A stretch of DNA of 64,000 bases, from contig CAYRYU010000019.1 of the NCBI GenBank assembly GCA_964428355.1, forward strand, positions 1-64,000, read 5' to 3'. The notes under the pieces were generated by a model. The model was not told the DNA's origin, did no database searches, and saw only the letters and a list, made by a program, of their open reading frames with translations. Origin of the DNA: CAYRYU01 sp964428355. GTDB lineage: Bacteria; Muiribacteriota; Ozemobacteria; Ozemobacterales; Ozemobacteraceae. A program made the translations under genes and the position numbers. Each line of letters opens with the position of its first letter. Position 1 is the first letter of the stretch. Positions 35,484-45,079 of the stretch are shown one piece after another.

Positions 35484-35957
35484 CTATCCGTCCACTTTCC
35501 ATTCGAAGCGGAGTTTGACGCGGGCTTCGGGGGGGTAGAATGGAAGAAAAGGGGAATCCTCCGGGATCACCGCAGATTCGATGAATATCGCCCCGATCCT
35601 CTCGATGTTCTTTTTCGATGCGAAATTCGAGGGATTGCAGGTGATCCAGACCGCTCCAAACCCCAGGAAGCGGATAAGAGGCCGCAGGAGGAGGCAGCTC
35701 CTGGCGGAGAAACGGTGTCCCCGAAAGTCATCCAAAACCGAGAACCCGATGTTTCCACGAAACAGACGAATGTTCTCAGTCATACCCGCCCGGAAGTTTA
35801 TGTTACCGACCTCTTCCCCGACATCCGTTTTTGCCATCCCGAATCGGAAGGTCGGTACCATCTCATCGGGGGCCGAGGTCGGGCAGATTCCAAGAAAGAC
35901 CAGCTCAAGGTCTCCGTCCACGAGGTTCATGGAGGAGATGAACTCGAGTTCGGTCAC
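35484..35957 (-). CDS. GNAT family N-acetyltransferase
   Basis: The 157-residue protein matches the RimJ/RimL-like branch: an N-terminal strand-helix unit, then GNIGFSVLDDFRGHRFSA, which corresponds to the V...RG.G.. acetyl-CoA pyrophosphate loop, and ITCNPSNFASKKNIERIGA with the conserved N.AS...ie..G motif. The substrate (protein or small-molecule amine) is unknown. The start is GTG 35957 with GGGGAAG upstream, one base after the stop of the preceding secreted-protein gene, so the two are co-transcribed. Stop is TAG. Confidence 0.85.
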   Translation of the reverse strand: MTELEFISSMNLVDGDLELVFLGICPTSAPDEMVPTFRFGMAKTDVGEEVGNINFRAGMTENIRLFRGNIGFSVLDDFRGHRFSARSCLLLRPLIRFLGFGAVWITCNPSNFASKKNIERIGAIFIESAVIPEDSPFLPFYPPEARVKLRFEWKVDG

Positions 35958-35958
35958 T

Positions 35959-36786
35959 CTACTTCCCCGACAGGGACTGCTTCCTCAGTGAATCGTACCA
36001 GTCCTGGTCATAGGCTTTCATGAATGCCTTCAACCCATCGAGGAGTTCCCCCGCGGTTCCGTCCATGTGACGCCGCAACCAGAAACCGATGGCCATCGGA
36101 GGAGTCAGCTTCTCTCCGTCCGCATCGACCCGGAACGTGGAAAGGGCTTCCGGAAACCGGCGCGGAAGGTAATCCAACGCATCGAACTTTGCATTCCGAG
36201 CCGCGTTCCGATATTCCTCGGTCTCCTTGGGGATGTCCAGGCCGTTGACGAGAAAGGCGCTTTCCATCATCAACCGGAAAAATCTCCGGAAAACGGTCCT
36301 GTAGATCTTCTTGAACTTCACCCCCCCGTATTCCAGCTGAGGGTCGGGAATCAGGTTCTCCCTTGCCCATCGCAGGAAATCGGGATTGTACTTCGAGAAC
36401 CCGAATCGGGAGAGTGCCTTCTGGAGGCAGACTTTCATGCCCGCCAGCTTTTCCCATGGCATCACATCCTCGAAATCATGGGTTGCCCGGGCGGTTTTCT
36501 GGATCTCGGCCACCTTGTCCACGATATTGCTGTAGAAGAGAATTCCACGGACCCCGGCCATGTAGGTCCCGAACTCCTTCTTTTTGATCCGGAGACGGGA
36601 ATCCTCATCCCTATTCCCCGAAAAGTCCATGAAATCCAGGCTCTCGAAGAGGGAACCGTAGATGGCCTGCAGATTTTCCGTGGACACCGTCCTGGAAGCG
36701 GTCTGGGCACCCCCCCCATCCGGCAACCCGCTCACCAACAGGACAACTAGGACGAGCACGGGACTCCAGGAGACACGTGAAGGCAT
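35959..36786 (-). CDS. Secreted protein of unknown function
   Basis: A Sec signal peptide (about residues 1-27, LVLVVLLVSGLP... ending near GGAQ) precedes a 245-residue mostly helical domain with many aromatic and basic residues. I recognise no family. GGAGGA lies seven bases before ATG 36786. It is transcribed with the GNAT gene and divergent from the secreted protein at 36987, sharing a 200 bp upstream region with it. Confidence 0.75.
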   Translation of the reverse strand: MPSRVSWSPVLVLVVLLVSGLPDGGGAQTASRTVSTENLQAIYGSLFESLDFMDFSGNRDEDSRLRIKKKEFGTYMAGVRGILFYSNIVDKVAEIQKTARATHDFEDVMPWEKLAGMKVCLQKALSRFGFSKYNPDFLRWARENLIPDPQLEYGGVKFKKIYRTVFRRFFRLMMESAFLVNGLDIPKETEEYRNAARNAKFDALDYLPRRFPEALSTFRVDADGEKLTPPMAIGFWLRRHMDGTAGELLDGLKAFMKAYDQDWYDSLRKQSLSGK

Positions 36787-36921
36787 TCCGATTCCTCCTT
36801 TTCGACGTCATTTCCACCAATCGATCAACCCCACAATGGTATCAGGGATCGGGTGGGTTGGCATGCAAATGGGTCGCTAAAATTGCGAAGAAGGTCCATG
36901 CAATTCATTCTTCCGGAATAG

Positions 36922-36927
36922 TATAAT
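36922..36927 (+). promoter_or_regulatory. Candidate -10 element for the secreted-protein gene at 36987
   Basis: A perfect TATAAT lies 60 bp upstream of ATG 36987 in the divergent intergenic region. The matching -35 (TGCAAT region near 36898) is poor. Confidence 0.4.
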
Positions 36928-36986
36928 CCGGATATCCTTGATCCCGGGAGGGTTCCCGATTACACCTTTCGTTCGGAGGATTCCCG

Positions 36987-38066
36987 ATGAGCATCGTCCC
37001 CCTTCTCCAGTGCTGGATACTTTTGATTTTCGCCCAGATCGCCCCCCTTGACCAACTTCAGAAGGACAGCCTCTATGCATACACCACAAAGACCCCCAGC
37101 GCGGAAATCACCGCTGAGATCCTCGTGACCGCATTCGAGGTCAGGGGAAAATCTCTCTTCGCGGAGCTGAAAGCCTCGCTCACGGGAGGAACCGATGAGG
37201 CTGTTTCATCCAAGGCCACCCTCGAACGGAAAGATGGTTCATGGAAGCTGGTTTCCCTGGACCGGGTCGCTGATGAGATTTCCCAGGCATCAAAGGGCAT
37301 GAAAGCGGGTTATCTTTTAGGTGAGGGCGGTCCCCTCCTGCTGCCTCCCGACTTGAGACTCGAACGTGAAGCAAAGGAGCTTCCCGACCGCAAGGTGGCC
37401 CTTCCCTTTGCCAAGTCCCCTATTCCCTTCCGCCAGGTCGTTTTCCGGCAGGGAAAGTCTTCGGTCGAGGTAATCTACACGCCGAAATACTTCCTTGGCG
37501 GCTTCCGGATTTCCATCCCCGACATGTCACCCGAGCTTGAAAAAGCTGAGTTCATCCTCTCGCGGGTGAAAAACCAGGGAATCTTCATGAGCGCTTCGGT
37601 CGACAACTTCGCACAACTGAAGAAGGATGGATTCATCATCCGTGAGTACTCCGGCGTTATCGGCGTCCGATCGAACCTCCCCAACTCGAGCATAGGCAGG
37701 GTTCCAGCAGAGTACACGGTCATAAACAACCAGGATGATTACAAGGCTTTCGTTGCGAGGATCCCGGCCGAACAGGTCTCGATGACCAATCCTCCTCCCC
37801 GGAACGAGGATCCGCTTCTCGGGTTGCCCCCCGTCGATTTTTCCCGGGAGGCGTTGCTGGTTCTCGTAGCCAACGGCGGCATGTATCATGATCTGCGCCT
37901 GCTGGACTTCGACGAGACCGGGGGAAAAAACACATTCCATCTCGAATTGAAAGCCCCGGACGAAAACTCCCTGAATCTTGCCCAGCCTCAGGGGATGGGG
38001 CACTACCGCGCCTATGTGATACCCAAACAGGACAAGGAGAGCGTCTTCACCGTAGCGACGGACTGA
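36987..38066 (+). CDS. Secreted protein, C-terminal part PrcB-like
   Basis: This 359-residue protein has a short hydrophobic N-terminal signal (residues 1-18) and a GGAGG site seven bases before its ATG. The last 120 residues (VINNQDDYKAFVARI, then PPVDFSREALLVLVANGG and a run of strands ending VIPKQDKESVF) resemble the PrcB C-terminal domain found in bacterial exported proteins of protease complexes. The match is weak. The N-terminal two-thirds is a beta-rich region I do not recognise. It stands alone and converges with the ABM gene. Confidence 0.65.
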   Translation: MSIVPLLQCWILLIFAQIAPLDQLQKDSLYAYTTKTPSAEITAEILVTAFEVRGKSLFAELKASLTGGTDEAVSSKATLERKDGSWKLVSLDRVADEISQASKGMKAGYLLGEGGPLLLPPDLRLEREAKELPDRKVALPFAKSPIPFRQVVFRQGKSSVEVIYTPKYFLGGFRISIPDMSPELEKAEFILSRVKNQGIFMSASVDNFAQLKKDGFIIREYSGVIGVRSNLPNSSIGRVPAEYTVINNQDDYKAFVARIPAEQVSMTNPPPRNEDPLLGLPPVDFSREALLVLVANGGMYHDLRLLDFDETGGKNTFHLELKAPDENSLNLAQPQGMGHYRAYVIPKQDKESVFTVATD

Positions 38067-38090
38067 CTCCGTTCCGAGCGGGGACCCGGG

Positions 38091-38381
38091 TCAGGAAGGC
38101 TTGATCTCGAAGATATCGACCTTGTCAGGAATCTCGAAGACGTCCTTGACGGCCTTGAAGTAGTCCTGCATATGTGGGGTCTTCAGGTGGGTCTCGAGGT
38201 GGGAACGCGATTCCCATTTTTCGAAAAGGAAGAATCGCCCCTCGCTTTCGAGATCCTTGTACAGATGGTATTCGATGCACCCAGGTTCCTTGCGGACGAG
38301 GGGAGTGATCACCCCGAAAGCCTTCTGGAACTTCCCGATCCCTGCCCCCTTCGGGCGGATTTGAACGGTGCAGATCACCAT
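38091..38381 (-). CDS. Antibiotic biosynthesis monooxygenase (ABM) domain protein
   Basis: This 96-residue dimeric alpha+beta-barrel protein has the ABM signature: CTVQIRPKG as the first strand, EPGCIEYHLYKD, then FEKWESRSHLETHLKTPHM with the conserved W.....l..H.....h pattern. Members include quinol monooxygenase YgiN and heme-degrading IsdG-like enzymes; which one applies is unclear. The start ATG 38381 has GGAGGA upstream; an open extension to 38405 is unnecessary. It is separated by 71 bp from the following HEAT/VWA gene end. Confidence 0.85.
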   Translation of the reverse strand: MVICTVQIRPKGAGIGKFQKAFGVITPLVRKEPGCIEYHLYKDLESEGRFFLFEKWESRSHLETHLKTPHMQDYFKAVKDVFEIPDKVDIFEIKPS

Positions 38382-38452
38382 GAGATTGTTCCTCCTCTTT
38401 CCCACTCCCGGATTCGGGAGGGCTTCAAATGACCCCGGAAAGGCTCTTCACT

Positions 38453-41400
38453 TTACTTTCCGTGAAACCCGGGTTTGTAGAACAACTGGAGCTCCTTTTT
38501 CTCGGGGGCGGTCAGCTCCAGGGCGTGCCACCTCCCATCGTGCGCTCCTGAGGGTGACTGGAACGAAATCTTCGTCTGCTCACGGACCTCGCGCAAAACC
38601 CCCCGGAAAGCCTGGGGAAGGTCGGCCGCGGAGGGAACCGCCACGAACCGCCCCCCCGTGGCCCTGGCGATAGACTGCATCTCCTTCTCGCCGTCGGAAA
38701 CGGCGCTCTGGAGTGCGTTTCCGACCCCAAGGCAGTAGATAAGGACGTTCGCTTTCTTGGCGAACTCGATGGTCTCCTGCAACCCCCGTTTGCTGGCGGG
38801 ACCGGTCCGCTCGTTGTTCTCGTCGCCTCCATCGGCAACCACCACGAGAACCGTGCGGTCGGGGTTTTCCGAACTGCGATCGATTCCCATGAAAACAGCG
38901 TCCATCAGAGCACTGCCACGCTCCGCCTTGAGATACTCGAGTTCCTGCTGGACCTTGGTCTTGTCGTTGGTGAATCCCTGGACGACCGTGGGTGAATCGG
39001 AGAACTTGAGCAGGAAGGACTTGTCCGCCCCTTGCAGTCCGTCGAGCAGGCTGCCCGCTCCCTCCTTCGCCTTCGCCAGCTTCTTGTCGGCCTTCATGCT
39101 CGCGGAGACGTCCAGGATAATGCCGAAGCAAGCTGGAATGCTATCCCCCGGTTGCATGGTAAGGCTTCCCACATTCCGCCCGTCCTCCTTCAACTCCAAC
39201 TTGACGGATTGGAGATCCTTCGAAGAAAGGGCCTCCCCCTTGGGGTCCTTTGCTGAAACGTATATTCCCACCCGGTTTTTTGGGTTCACCGAGAATGGGA
39301 TGGAAGCCTGGAACGATTTTTTGTCCGAGCGGAAAGCCTCCACCACCAGTTTTCTTGGCCCGGGAAGGACTTCGCTCACCGGGACCGTAAAGGGGAACGG
39401 GGGCTTGGTCTCCTCGTGGAAAGGCTTGTCGTCGATGCTCATCACGACCTTGTCTATCTTGGTTCCGGGGAACTCGTTCACCACCTCGACCGTTCCGGCG
39501 GTGTCTTCCTGCAAGACCTGTCCGGAACGGATTCCCTTGATGGCGACCGAGAAGGAGGGCTTGATGGCATTCACCCTGACGACGGCCTCGGAACTCGTTC
39601 CCAGTTCGTTTTCCGCTATCGCCCTGAGCTCGTGGGGCCCGAGCTCAACGTCGTTGAGATCCCAGGAATCCTGGAACGGCGGGGTCGCCAGGGACTGGCG
39701 GAGGTTCCCGTCGACGTACCAGGTCACCCCCCGCAGGGCCGTTTCCTTGTACCCGCTTTCGGCTTCGATGACCACGTCGAGCGTTCCGAAAACCTCCTGC
39801 CCATTCTTGGGTGAGGCGAAACGAACCACCGGGGTCGGAATGAGGCGGCTGAAGGAAACCGAGGATGAGGCGACCCTCTCGTCGGGCAGGGTCGTCCGGA
39901 CTTCGAACTGGTGCTTTCCGACGGTTAGGGTCGCGATCTGGAAAGGATATTCGAGTTTCCCGGCTTCCTCCGCGGGGTAGGCGCGGATCACGGTGCCGTC
40001 CAGGACGAACTCGATGTCGCCGAAATCCGCCCCCTCAACTGTTGCGGAAAAGCGGTCGTCCCGCCAGAAAACCCCACCGTTCGCGGGGGATATGATCGTG
40101 ATCTCCGGAAGCCGGAAGGGAAACTTCACCAGGATCATCTCCTCCGCGGTCTTGTTGTCAGGGTCGGTAACCCGGACCTTTATCACGTGGCTTCCCGAGG
40201 GATACTGGGAACTGGAGACCTTGGCAAGCTCGAATTCCCCGGTTCTCTCTTCCTCGAAGGTCTGGAGAGGAGTGTTGTCCAGGAAGAACTGGACCGACTT
40301 GACCTTTCCGCCTGCCCTGGCCTTGACAGGGAAATCACCCTCGATGACCGCTCCGCTCGTCGGAGCGAGGATCTTAATCGTGGCCTGCGATCCCTTGGGC
40401 TGGGCCGGAGTCGTCACCACGCGAGTGGGAGTGGGTTTTGGCGGGGTAACCTGAGAGGTTCCCGTTGCTCCGGCAGGGGTTCCGTCCGAAACCGGCTGAG
40501 GATCGCCTTCCGGGGCACCCAGGCCCAGACGGCTTGCCCCAAGGGGAACCAGAAGGAGTATCAAGGCGATGCCGGCGGCGGGCCCCGGTCCGGAAAGTTT
40601 CCAGAACGCCAGGGAGAGGACGACCGCGGCCCCGGCGGCACCAAGGTAGATGAGGCGAAGAATCGATTCGTCCTGAAGATGGCCGAGCGCGCCGATGAGG
40701 TGAAGGAGAAGGAGCAGCCCGAGCAGACACCCGTAGACGATCAATCCGATCTTTTCCTTGAGGGTTCTCCCTGCCAGCGATTTGGCGAGGCTTTCCGTCA
40801 TCCGGTCGCGGGCCTGTTTCGCCTGGGCCTGGAGGTTCTTCACTGTCTGACCGGCTTTTTTCAGACCGTCTTCCCCCAGGAGCTGCTCACCCAGCTCCTG
40901 CCCCGCGGATTTGACATCCTTCTTCGAGGGCCGCTTGGGCGGGGGTGGAGCCCTCATGGCGTTCATCGCAGTATGGAAATCCTGGTCGAACTTCCCTGCG
41001 GCCTTCTGCTCCTTCGACATCCTCGCGCTGGCGCGTTCGAAAAGGTCATGGGAGCCGGGAACCTTGCGATTCACGAAGTCCTGGAGAGCGACATACGCCA
41101 GACCACGGATCTCCATCTCGCAATCTTCGAGAAGTGTTTCCAAAACCTCGAGGAAGGTGGGACGCTTGAGAAGGTTTATCACATAGAGCGCGCTGCGCCG
41201 GAAGGCGGGATCTCCGAATGCGGCCAGATCACGGACCCAGACGAGGGGATCGAAATCGGGCCGGGTCGCGCATACGATTATCGAGTTCGCCCGCACCCGG
41301 TTGTTCTTGTCGCTGAGGAAACCTGTGATCCGGTCAGGGGTGGTGACGGGGTCGATCGCGAAAGCCGCCTCGATGGCGTTGGCCTTCACGCGGTCGTCAG

Positions 41401-42592
41401 GATCCTTGAACTTCTTTATCACCGCGGCATACGCCTGGGGGGCCTTGGTCTTTCCAAGAAGGCTCAAGAGATAGGACGAGATCCGGGGATCGGGTTCCTT
41501 TTCGAGACGGGCAAGCAGAAACGAAGCGTGGTCCGGCTTGAGAAGAGGAGCGATCTTCTTGAGTGCCGCCTCGCGAACCGTCGGATCGCCTTTGATCAGA
41601 TCCCGGACTAGTTTTTGGGGGATTCCCGGAACGGGTATCTCCTCGGGCGGTGGGGGTGGCGGGGGTTCTCCTGTTCCCGGAGTGGTGACTGCCGGAGCAA
41701 CGGGGGCGACGTAGGAAGGATCCTCCATCTTCGCGGCAAGTTGGGCCGCCGCAAGCTTTTCGAGGGCTTTTTTCGCCGCTTCGTCGCCCTGGGACATCGA
41801 CTCCAGGGCAACTTTGGCCTTGGCCTGCAATCCCGGATCCGGGTCCACCGCGGCGAGATGCCCGAGGATCGCGGACGCCATGGGGGCTTTGAAACGCTGC
41901 AAGGTGAAAATCGCGGCGTCGCGAAAAAGCATGTTCGCGGACAGGGCCATCTTTTTCAGGATCTTGAGCATCTCCTCGCTGCTGAGGGGCTGGATGGCCT
42001 TCGAGGCGGCAGCACGGGCATTCTTGTCGGGGTCCTGGAGGAGGGGAATGATGTGCATCAGGGCATCATGGCCCCCGAGCTGGTTGAGGGTCTCGATTGC
42101 AATCACCCGCAGCTTGGGATCCTCGGCGGGAAGGAACCGCGCTACATCCTCGATGTCGTTGTGGGACCCCATCCGGCCGATGATCATCAGAAGGGCGGAT
42201 TGAAGCTGCGGATGCTTCTCCTTGGCAAGGGCCATGCGGATTAGGGGAACCACCGAACCGGGATCCATTTTCGCCCCAAGTTTTATTCCCTCGCCGCGGA
42301 TCCGGGGATTGTCATCGTTGAGGAACCATTCGAGATCGTCGAGACTTATCCCTATCGGAAGATCCAGCGGAGGCTCCTCCCAGCCGCTCGGAAAAATATC
42401 CATGAGGAGGTAATACCCTTTTCGGGCATTACAACGCACCTCGAGGTCGAGTTCGGAGCCGACCGTGCGGGCCAGGACATCGACCGCTCGACGATCCTTC
42501 ATCCGGATCAGTTCGAAAACGGCTTCCTTGCGTTCCTTATCCCTTGGGGATTGGAGACCTTCAAGTGCTTTTTCGAAAGCATCTTCCGACAA
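38453..42592 (-). CDS. Giant membrane protein: HEAT repeats, membrane helices, Ig-like repeats and a VWA domain
   Basis: The product has 1379 residues. Residues 1-300 and 330-530 are HEAT-like alpha-hairpin repeats separated by a Pro-rich linker. A charged coiled segment and about three transmembrane helices (roughly 620-700) follow. Residues 750-1100 contain about four Ig-like beta-sandwich repeats of bacterial surface type (IKILAPTSGAVIEGDFPV, ITIISPANGGVF, VRFASPKNGQEV). The C-terminal VWA domain has an intact MIDAS DVSAS (D1161, S1163, S1165) and a DGGDE loop near 1254. The start is TTG 42592 with GGGAGGT eight bases upstream. The layout suggests a cytoplasmic scaffold connected to an external adhesion or chaperone module. 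It is a single gene with no obvious operon partner. Confidence 0.85.
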   Translation of the reverse strand: MSEDAFEKALEGLQSPRDKERKEAVFELIRMKDRRAVDVLARTVGSELDLEVRCNARKGYYLLMDIFPSGWEEPPLDLPIGISLDDLEWFLNDDNPRIRGEGIKLGAKMDPGSVVPLIRMALAKEKHPQLQSALLMIIGRMGSHNDIEDVARFLPAEDPKLRVIAIETLNQLGGHDALMHIIPLLQDPDKNARAAASKAIQPLSSEEMLKILKKMALSANMLFRDAAIFTLQRFKAPMASAILGHLAAVDPDPGLQAKAKVALESMSQGDEAAKKALEKLAAAQLAAKMEDPSYVAPVAPAVTTPGTGEPPPPPPPEEIPVPGIPQKLVRDLIKGDPTVREAALKKIAPLLKPDHASFLLARLEKEPDPRISSYLLSLLGKTKAPQAYAAVIKKFKDPDDRVKANAIEAAFAIDPVTTPDRITGFLSDKNNRVRANSIIVCATRPDFDPLVWVRDLAAFGDPAFRRSALYVINLLKRPTFLEVLETLLEDCEMEIRGLAYVALQDFVNRKVPGSHDLFERASARMSKEQKAAGKFDQDFHTAMNAMRAPPPPKRPSKKDVKSAGQELGEQLLGEDGLKKAGQTVKNLQAQAKQARDRMTESLAKSLAGRTLKEKIGLIVYGCLLGLLLLLHLIGALGHLQDESILRLIYLGAAGAAVVLSLAFWKLSGPGPAAGIALILLLVPLGASRLGLGAPEGDPQPVSDGTPAGATGTSQVTPPKPTPTRVVTTPAQPKGSQATIKILAPTSGAVIEGDFPVKARAGGKVKSVQFFLDNTPLQTFEEERTGEFELAKVSSSQYPSGSHVIKVRVTDPDNKTAEEMILVKFPFRLPEITIISPANGGVFWRDDRFSATVEGADFGDIEFVLDGTVIRAYPAEEAGKLEYPFQIATLTVGKHQFEVRTTLPDERVASSSVSFSRLIPTPVVRFASPKNGQEVFGTLDVVIEAESGYKETALRGVTWYVDGNLRQSLATPPFQDSWDLNDVELGPHELRAIAENELGTSSEAVVRVNAIKPSFSVAIKGIRSGQVLQEDTAGTVEVVNEFPGTKIDKVVMSIDDKPFHEETKPPFPFTVPVSEVLPGPRKLVVEAFRSDKKSFQASIPFSVNPKNRVGIYVSAKDPKGEALSSKDLQSVKLELKEDGRNVGSLTMQPGDSIPACFGIILDVSASMKADKKLAKAKEGAGSLLDGLQGADKSFLLKFSDSPTVVQGFTNDKTKVQQELEYLKAERGSALMDAVFMGIDRSSENPDRTVLVVVADGGDENNERTGPASKRGLQETIEFAKKANVLIYCLGVGNALQSAVSDGEKEMQSIARATGGRFVAVPSAADLPQAFRGVLREVREQTKISFQSPSGAHDGRWHALELTAPEKKELQLFYKPGFHGK

Positions 42593-42730
42593 TACCCTGA
42601 CCTCCCGGAAGAAATGGTTCGGGGTGATTATACCACAGCCAGGAAACCGGCACCCGCCCTAAGAAAAACCCTTAGGAAAACCCGAACCCATGGTCGGCTT
42701 CGGGAAGGCTTTGTTGCTGGTCAAGGAAGG

Positions 42731-44017
42731 TCAAGGGCGCGGCAGGAATTCACCTTTCTCCCAAAGGAAAAGGAACTCGGCCCTACATTCCCCGCATTTG
42801 AGAACGATTTCAGGCTGGTTCCACCCGATCGAGGCCCCGATACCGAAGCCGCTTTCCGCAGCAAGCGCAAACTTTCCACATTTGGGACACCCCGGGGCGG
42901 GGGACCACCTTTGCTGCGACATGGTCTCGAACGGGCCGCAGACCTTTTCGATTTCGGTCGTCCCTTCCAGCCCATAACAGGCCGCCCAACCGCCAAGATC
43001 GAGGACCGGCACCGGAATGTGGAATTTGACCCTGTATCCCCAGGTGGGAAGTCCAACCAAAGCTCCGGCAAGATTGTCGATAACGGGGCGGTACGGCTCC
43101 ACCCCTGCGACACAGTCCCAGGGCAGCTTCACTTGATAGGTCTTCCTTTGGTTCTCGGAAAGACCCATATCCTGTGAAGTCTCGGTTCCAATCCTGATCA
43201 CGAGGAACTCGTCGGTTCCCCTCACGTTGAACGAGGCGGCAGTCCGATAGATTGGCCCCTCCTGTTTGAACAAAAGCTGGTATCTCCCAACTGGGACGGT
43301 CAAGCCGTTGGACAGGGTCTTCAGGTCGGGAACCATACGTGCGATAGCGGTTTCAGCTTCGGCCTTCAGCTTCTCCTCTGTTTCCTTGGCTTCATGGGCG
43401 GCCTTCCGCTTCGCCCCCTCTTCCAGGGCCCTGCGCCGTTTCGCGATCGACTCCCCCTCGCCCATCCTTTCCCCGATCCGCTTGCTGATGCCAAGATACA
43501 ATTCCTTCAGCTCGGGATCTCCCTCCAGCACCTCGTCGCACCAGAGCTCGAAACGAGCCAGGAAACCGACAGGGTCGGCATCGTTTTCCACATGGTCTTC
43601 AAGGAGGGAAGCCATTTGGCGGCGGTCTTCTTCGCGAAGTGGACCCAGACTCCTGCCGTACCACCACCACATGACCTTGTAGGGAACCCACGCGACAAGA
43701 AATCCGGCGGCTATGGCTACGACGGTGTAGGAACCGGAGTGATACGTTTTCTCGAGAAGTCCCGAGAGGAAACCGACCACCCCGAACCCCAGAAAAACCA
43801 GGAGGCACACGGCACAACAACCGTTCGTGGATGCGTTCTCGAAGGCGGGGCCGTAGCCCGATATCCCCCCTGCCTTTGCCCACAGGTATCTGAAAAGGGC
43901 GGGATGGTCCTTCCAGCGAGTTTTTCCATTCCCGTCCTTTTCACACCCCGGCAGGGAGGCTCCCGATATTTCGGACTCTCCAGGTTTCAACTCATTCCTT
44001 TTTTCGCCGTTTTCCAT
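42731..44017 (-). CDS. Membrane protein with coiled coil and C-terminal zinc ribbon, unknown function
   Basis: In the 428-residue protein two transmembrane helices lie close together (VCLLVFLGFGVVGFLSG and VVAIAAGFLVAWVPY, about 70-120), followed by an acidic helical region with a coiled coil (about 190-215) and a beta-rich domain. It ends in a four-cysteine zinc ribbon, CPKCGKF and CGECRAEF. I recognise no family. Start ATG 44017 is preferred; a TTG at 44041 is possible. It is followed on the same strand by the HEAT/VWA gene after 138 bp. Confidence 0.7.
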   Translation of the reverse strand: MENGEKRNELKPGESEISGASLPGCEKDGNGKTRWKDHPALFRYLWAKAGGISGYGPAFENASTNGCCAVCLLVFLGFGVVGFLSGLLEKTYHSGSYTVVAIAAGFLVAWVPYKVMWWWYGRSLGPLREEDRRQMASLLEDHVENDADPVGFLARFELWCDEVLEGDPELKELYLGISKRIGERMGEGESIAKRRRALEEGAKRKAAHEAKETEEKLKAEAETAIARMVPDLKTLSNGLTVPVGRYQLLFKQEGPIYRTAASFNVRGTDEFLVIRIGTETSQDMGLSENQRKTYQVKLPWDCVAGVEPYRPVIDNLAGALVGLPTWGYRVKFHIPVPVLDLGGWAACYGLEGTTEIEKVCGPFETMSQQRWSPAPGCPKCGKFALAAESGFGIGASIGWNQPEIVLKCGECRAEFLFLWEKGEFLPRP

Positions 44018-44138
44018 TTTCGTCCCGATTCCAGTCTCCAAAAACTACCGCGTTAAGGTCCTGACCACCAAGGAGATCCATGAGTCCGATGCCACCCCAG
44101 AAAACCCCAGGAACCGATAGCCAGAACCGGAGAAAGGC

Positions 44139-44966
44139 CTAATGGAAGGGACGGAACGGATATGCCCCCTGGGCTCCGAACTTTTCCTTTGGAGCGGGCG
44201 TTTTGATCGTGCCCGGGTGCGTTCCCCCGGACCGTTTCCGGTTGCCACACGTTTGGCACCTTTCCCATCTTCCCGCGCCGCCGGAACGGAAACGGCCGCC
44301 ATGCTTTCGACAACCCCAGCCACGATTTCCCGGAGCAGGCCAATAGTAGATCCGCATTCCATCATGGAATTCGGGAGAGTTCCGGTTTCCCGACCTTGGG
44401 CAGCATCTCCGGCCATGGCAGGAGCATCCCCTGAAAGCGTCAGCATCTCCCTCCTCCGATGTCCCGGAATCGGGAGAATCAGGGAACACGAAACGCGGGA
44501 TGCTGTACCAGACGGCGCTTACTTGGTCCCCCTCGAGGGAGGAAAGAACTCCGAGAGCACGCTCGTAAGCGGGAGAACCTTCGATGGCGCACTTCATGGC
44601 CTTCCTTGCCATGGCCGGATCAGTCACGGGCTCCGCCAGGCAGGAATCGTACATCTTCTCGGCTTCGATCGAAATGAAGTCGGGGCTGGAGATTTCTTTC
44701 TTCCGGAGGTTCTCGCGCTCGCGCCTGTTCTCCTCGAGCATGAGGTTCTTCCAGATTCCGAATGCCCTCTCACGCGCCTCGGAACCCCTCGGTGCGATGA
44801 AGGCGGCTTTCTTCACGGCGTCCATCGAGCGCGGCTCCGCCATGAGGGATTCATAGGACTTTCGTTCCTCGTCGGAGCCAAAATCCGCGGCCCGGGCAAT
44901 TTCGACGCCGAAAAAGCAGATGCAGCACAGGGAAAGAAGAATGGCCCAAAGAAGCGTTTTACTCAT
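44139..44966 (-). CDS. Secreted helical protein of unknown function, probably frameshifted
   Basis: ATG 44966 opens a signal peptide (LLWAILLSLCCICFFGVEIARA) followed by a charged helical region with two similar units (LMAEPRSMDAVKKAAF and CLAEPVTDPAMARKAMK). After about residue 175 the sequence becomes Cys/Arg/Gly/His-rich and looks like an out-of-frame reading. The other minus frame, open from 44446 to 44045, has normal composition (GLLREIVAGVVESMAA), so a frameshift near 44440-44460 is likely. That second frame also has GGAGGAGGGAG just before its ATG 44446 and could instead be a separate overlapping gene. No function is proposed. Confidence 0.5.
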   Translation of the reverse strand: MSKTLLWAILLSLCCICFFGVEIARAADFGSDEERKSYESLMAEPRSMDAVKKAAFIAPRGSEARERAFGIWKNLMLEENRRERENLRKKEISSPDFISIEAEKMYDSCLAEPVTDPAMARKAMKCAIEGSPAYERALGVLSSLEGDQVSAVWYSIPRFVFPDSPDSGTSEEGDADAFRGCSCHGRRCCPRSGNRNSPEFHDGMRIYYWPAPGNRGWGCRKHGGRFRSGGAGRWERCQTCGNRKRSGGTHPGTIKTPAPKEKFGAQGAYPFRPFH

Positions 44967-45079
44967 ACACACCGAGAAGTTACCTTTCCCCAACCCAAAT
45001 GTCAAAATCGTTGTCCGCCAGGCAGGTTGAAGATGGGCAGAGGTTCGGAATAGAATGGCATCAAAAGGGGGGACGGGCG

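Noticed and set aside
34986..36023. A 345-codon plus-strand frame
   Set aside because: It overlaps the GNAT gene and the tectonin 5' end in antisense and has Arg/Asp/His-rich composition.
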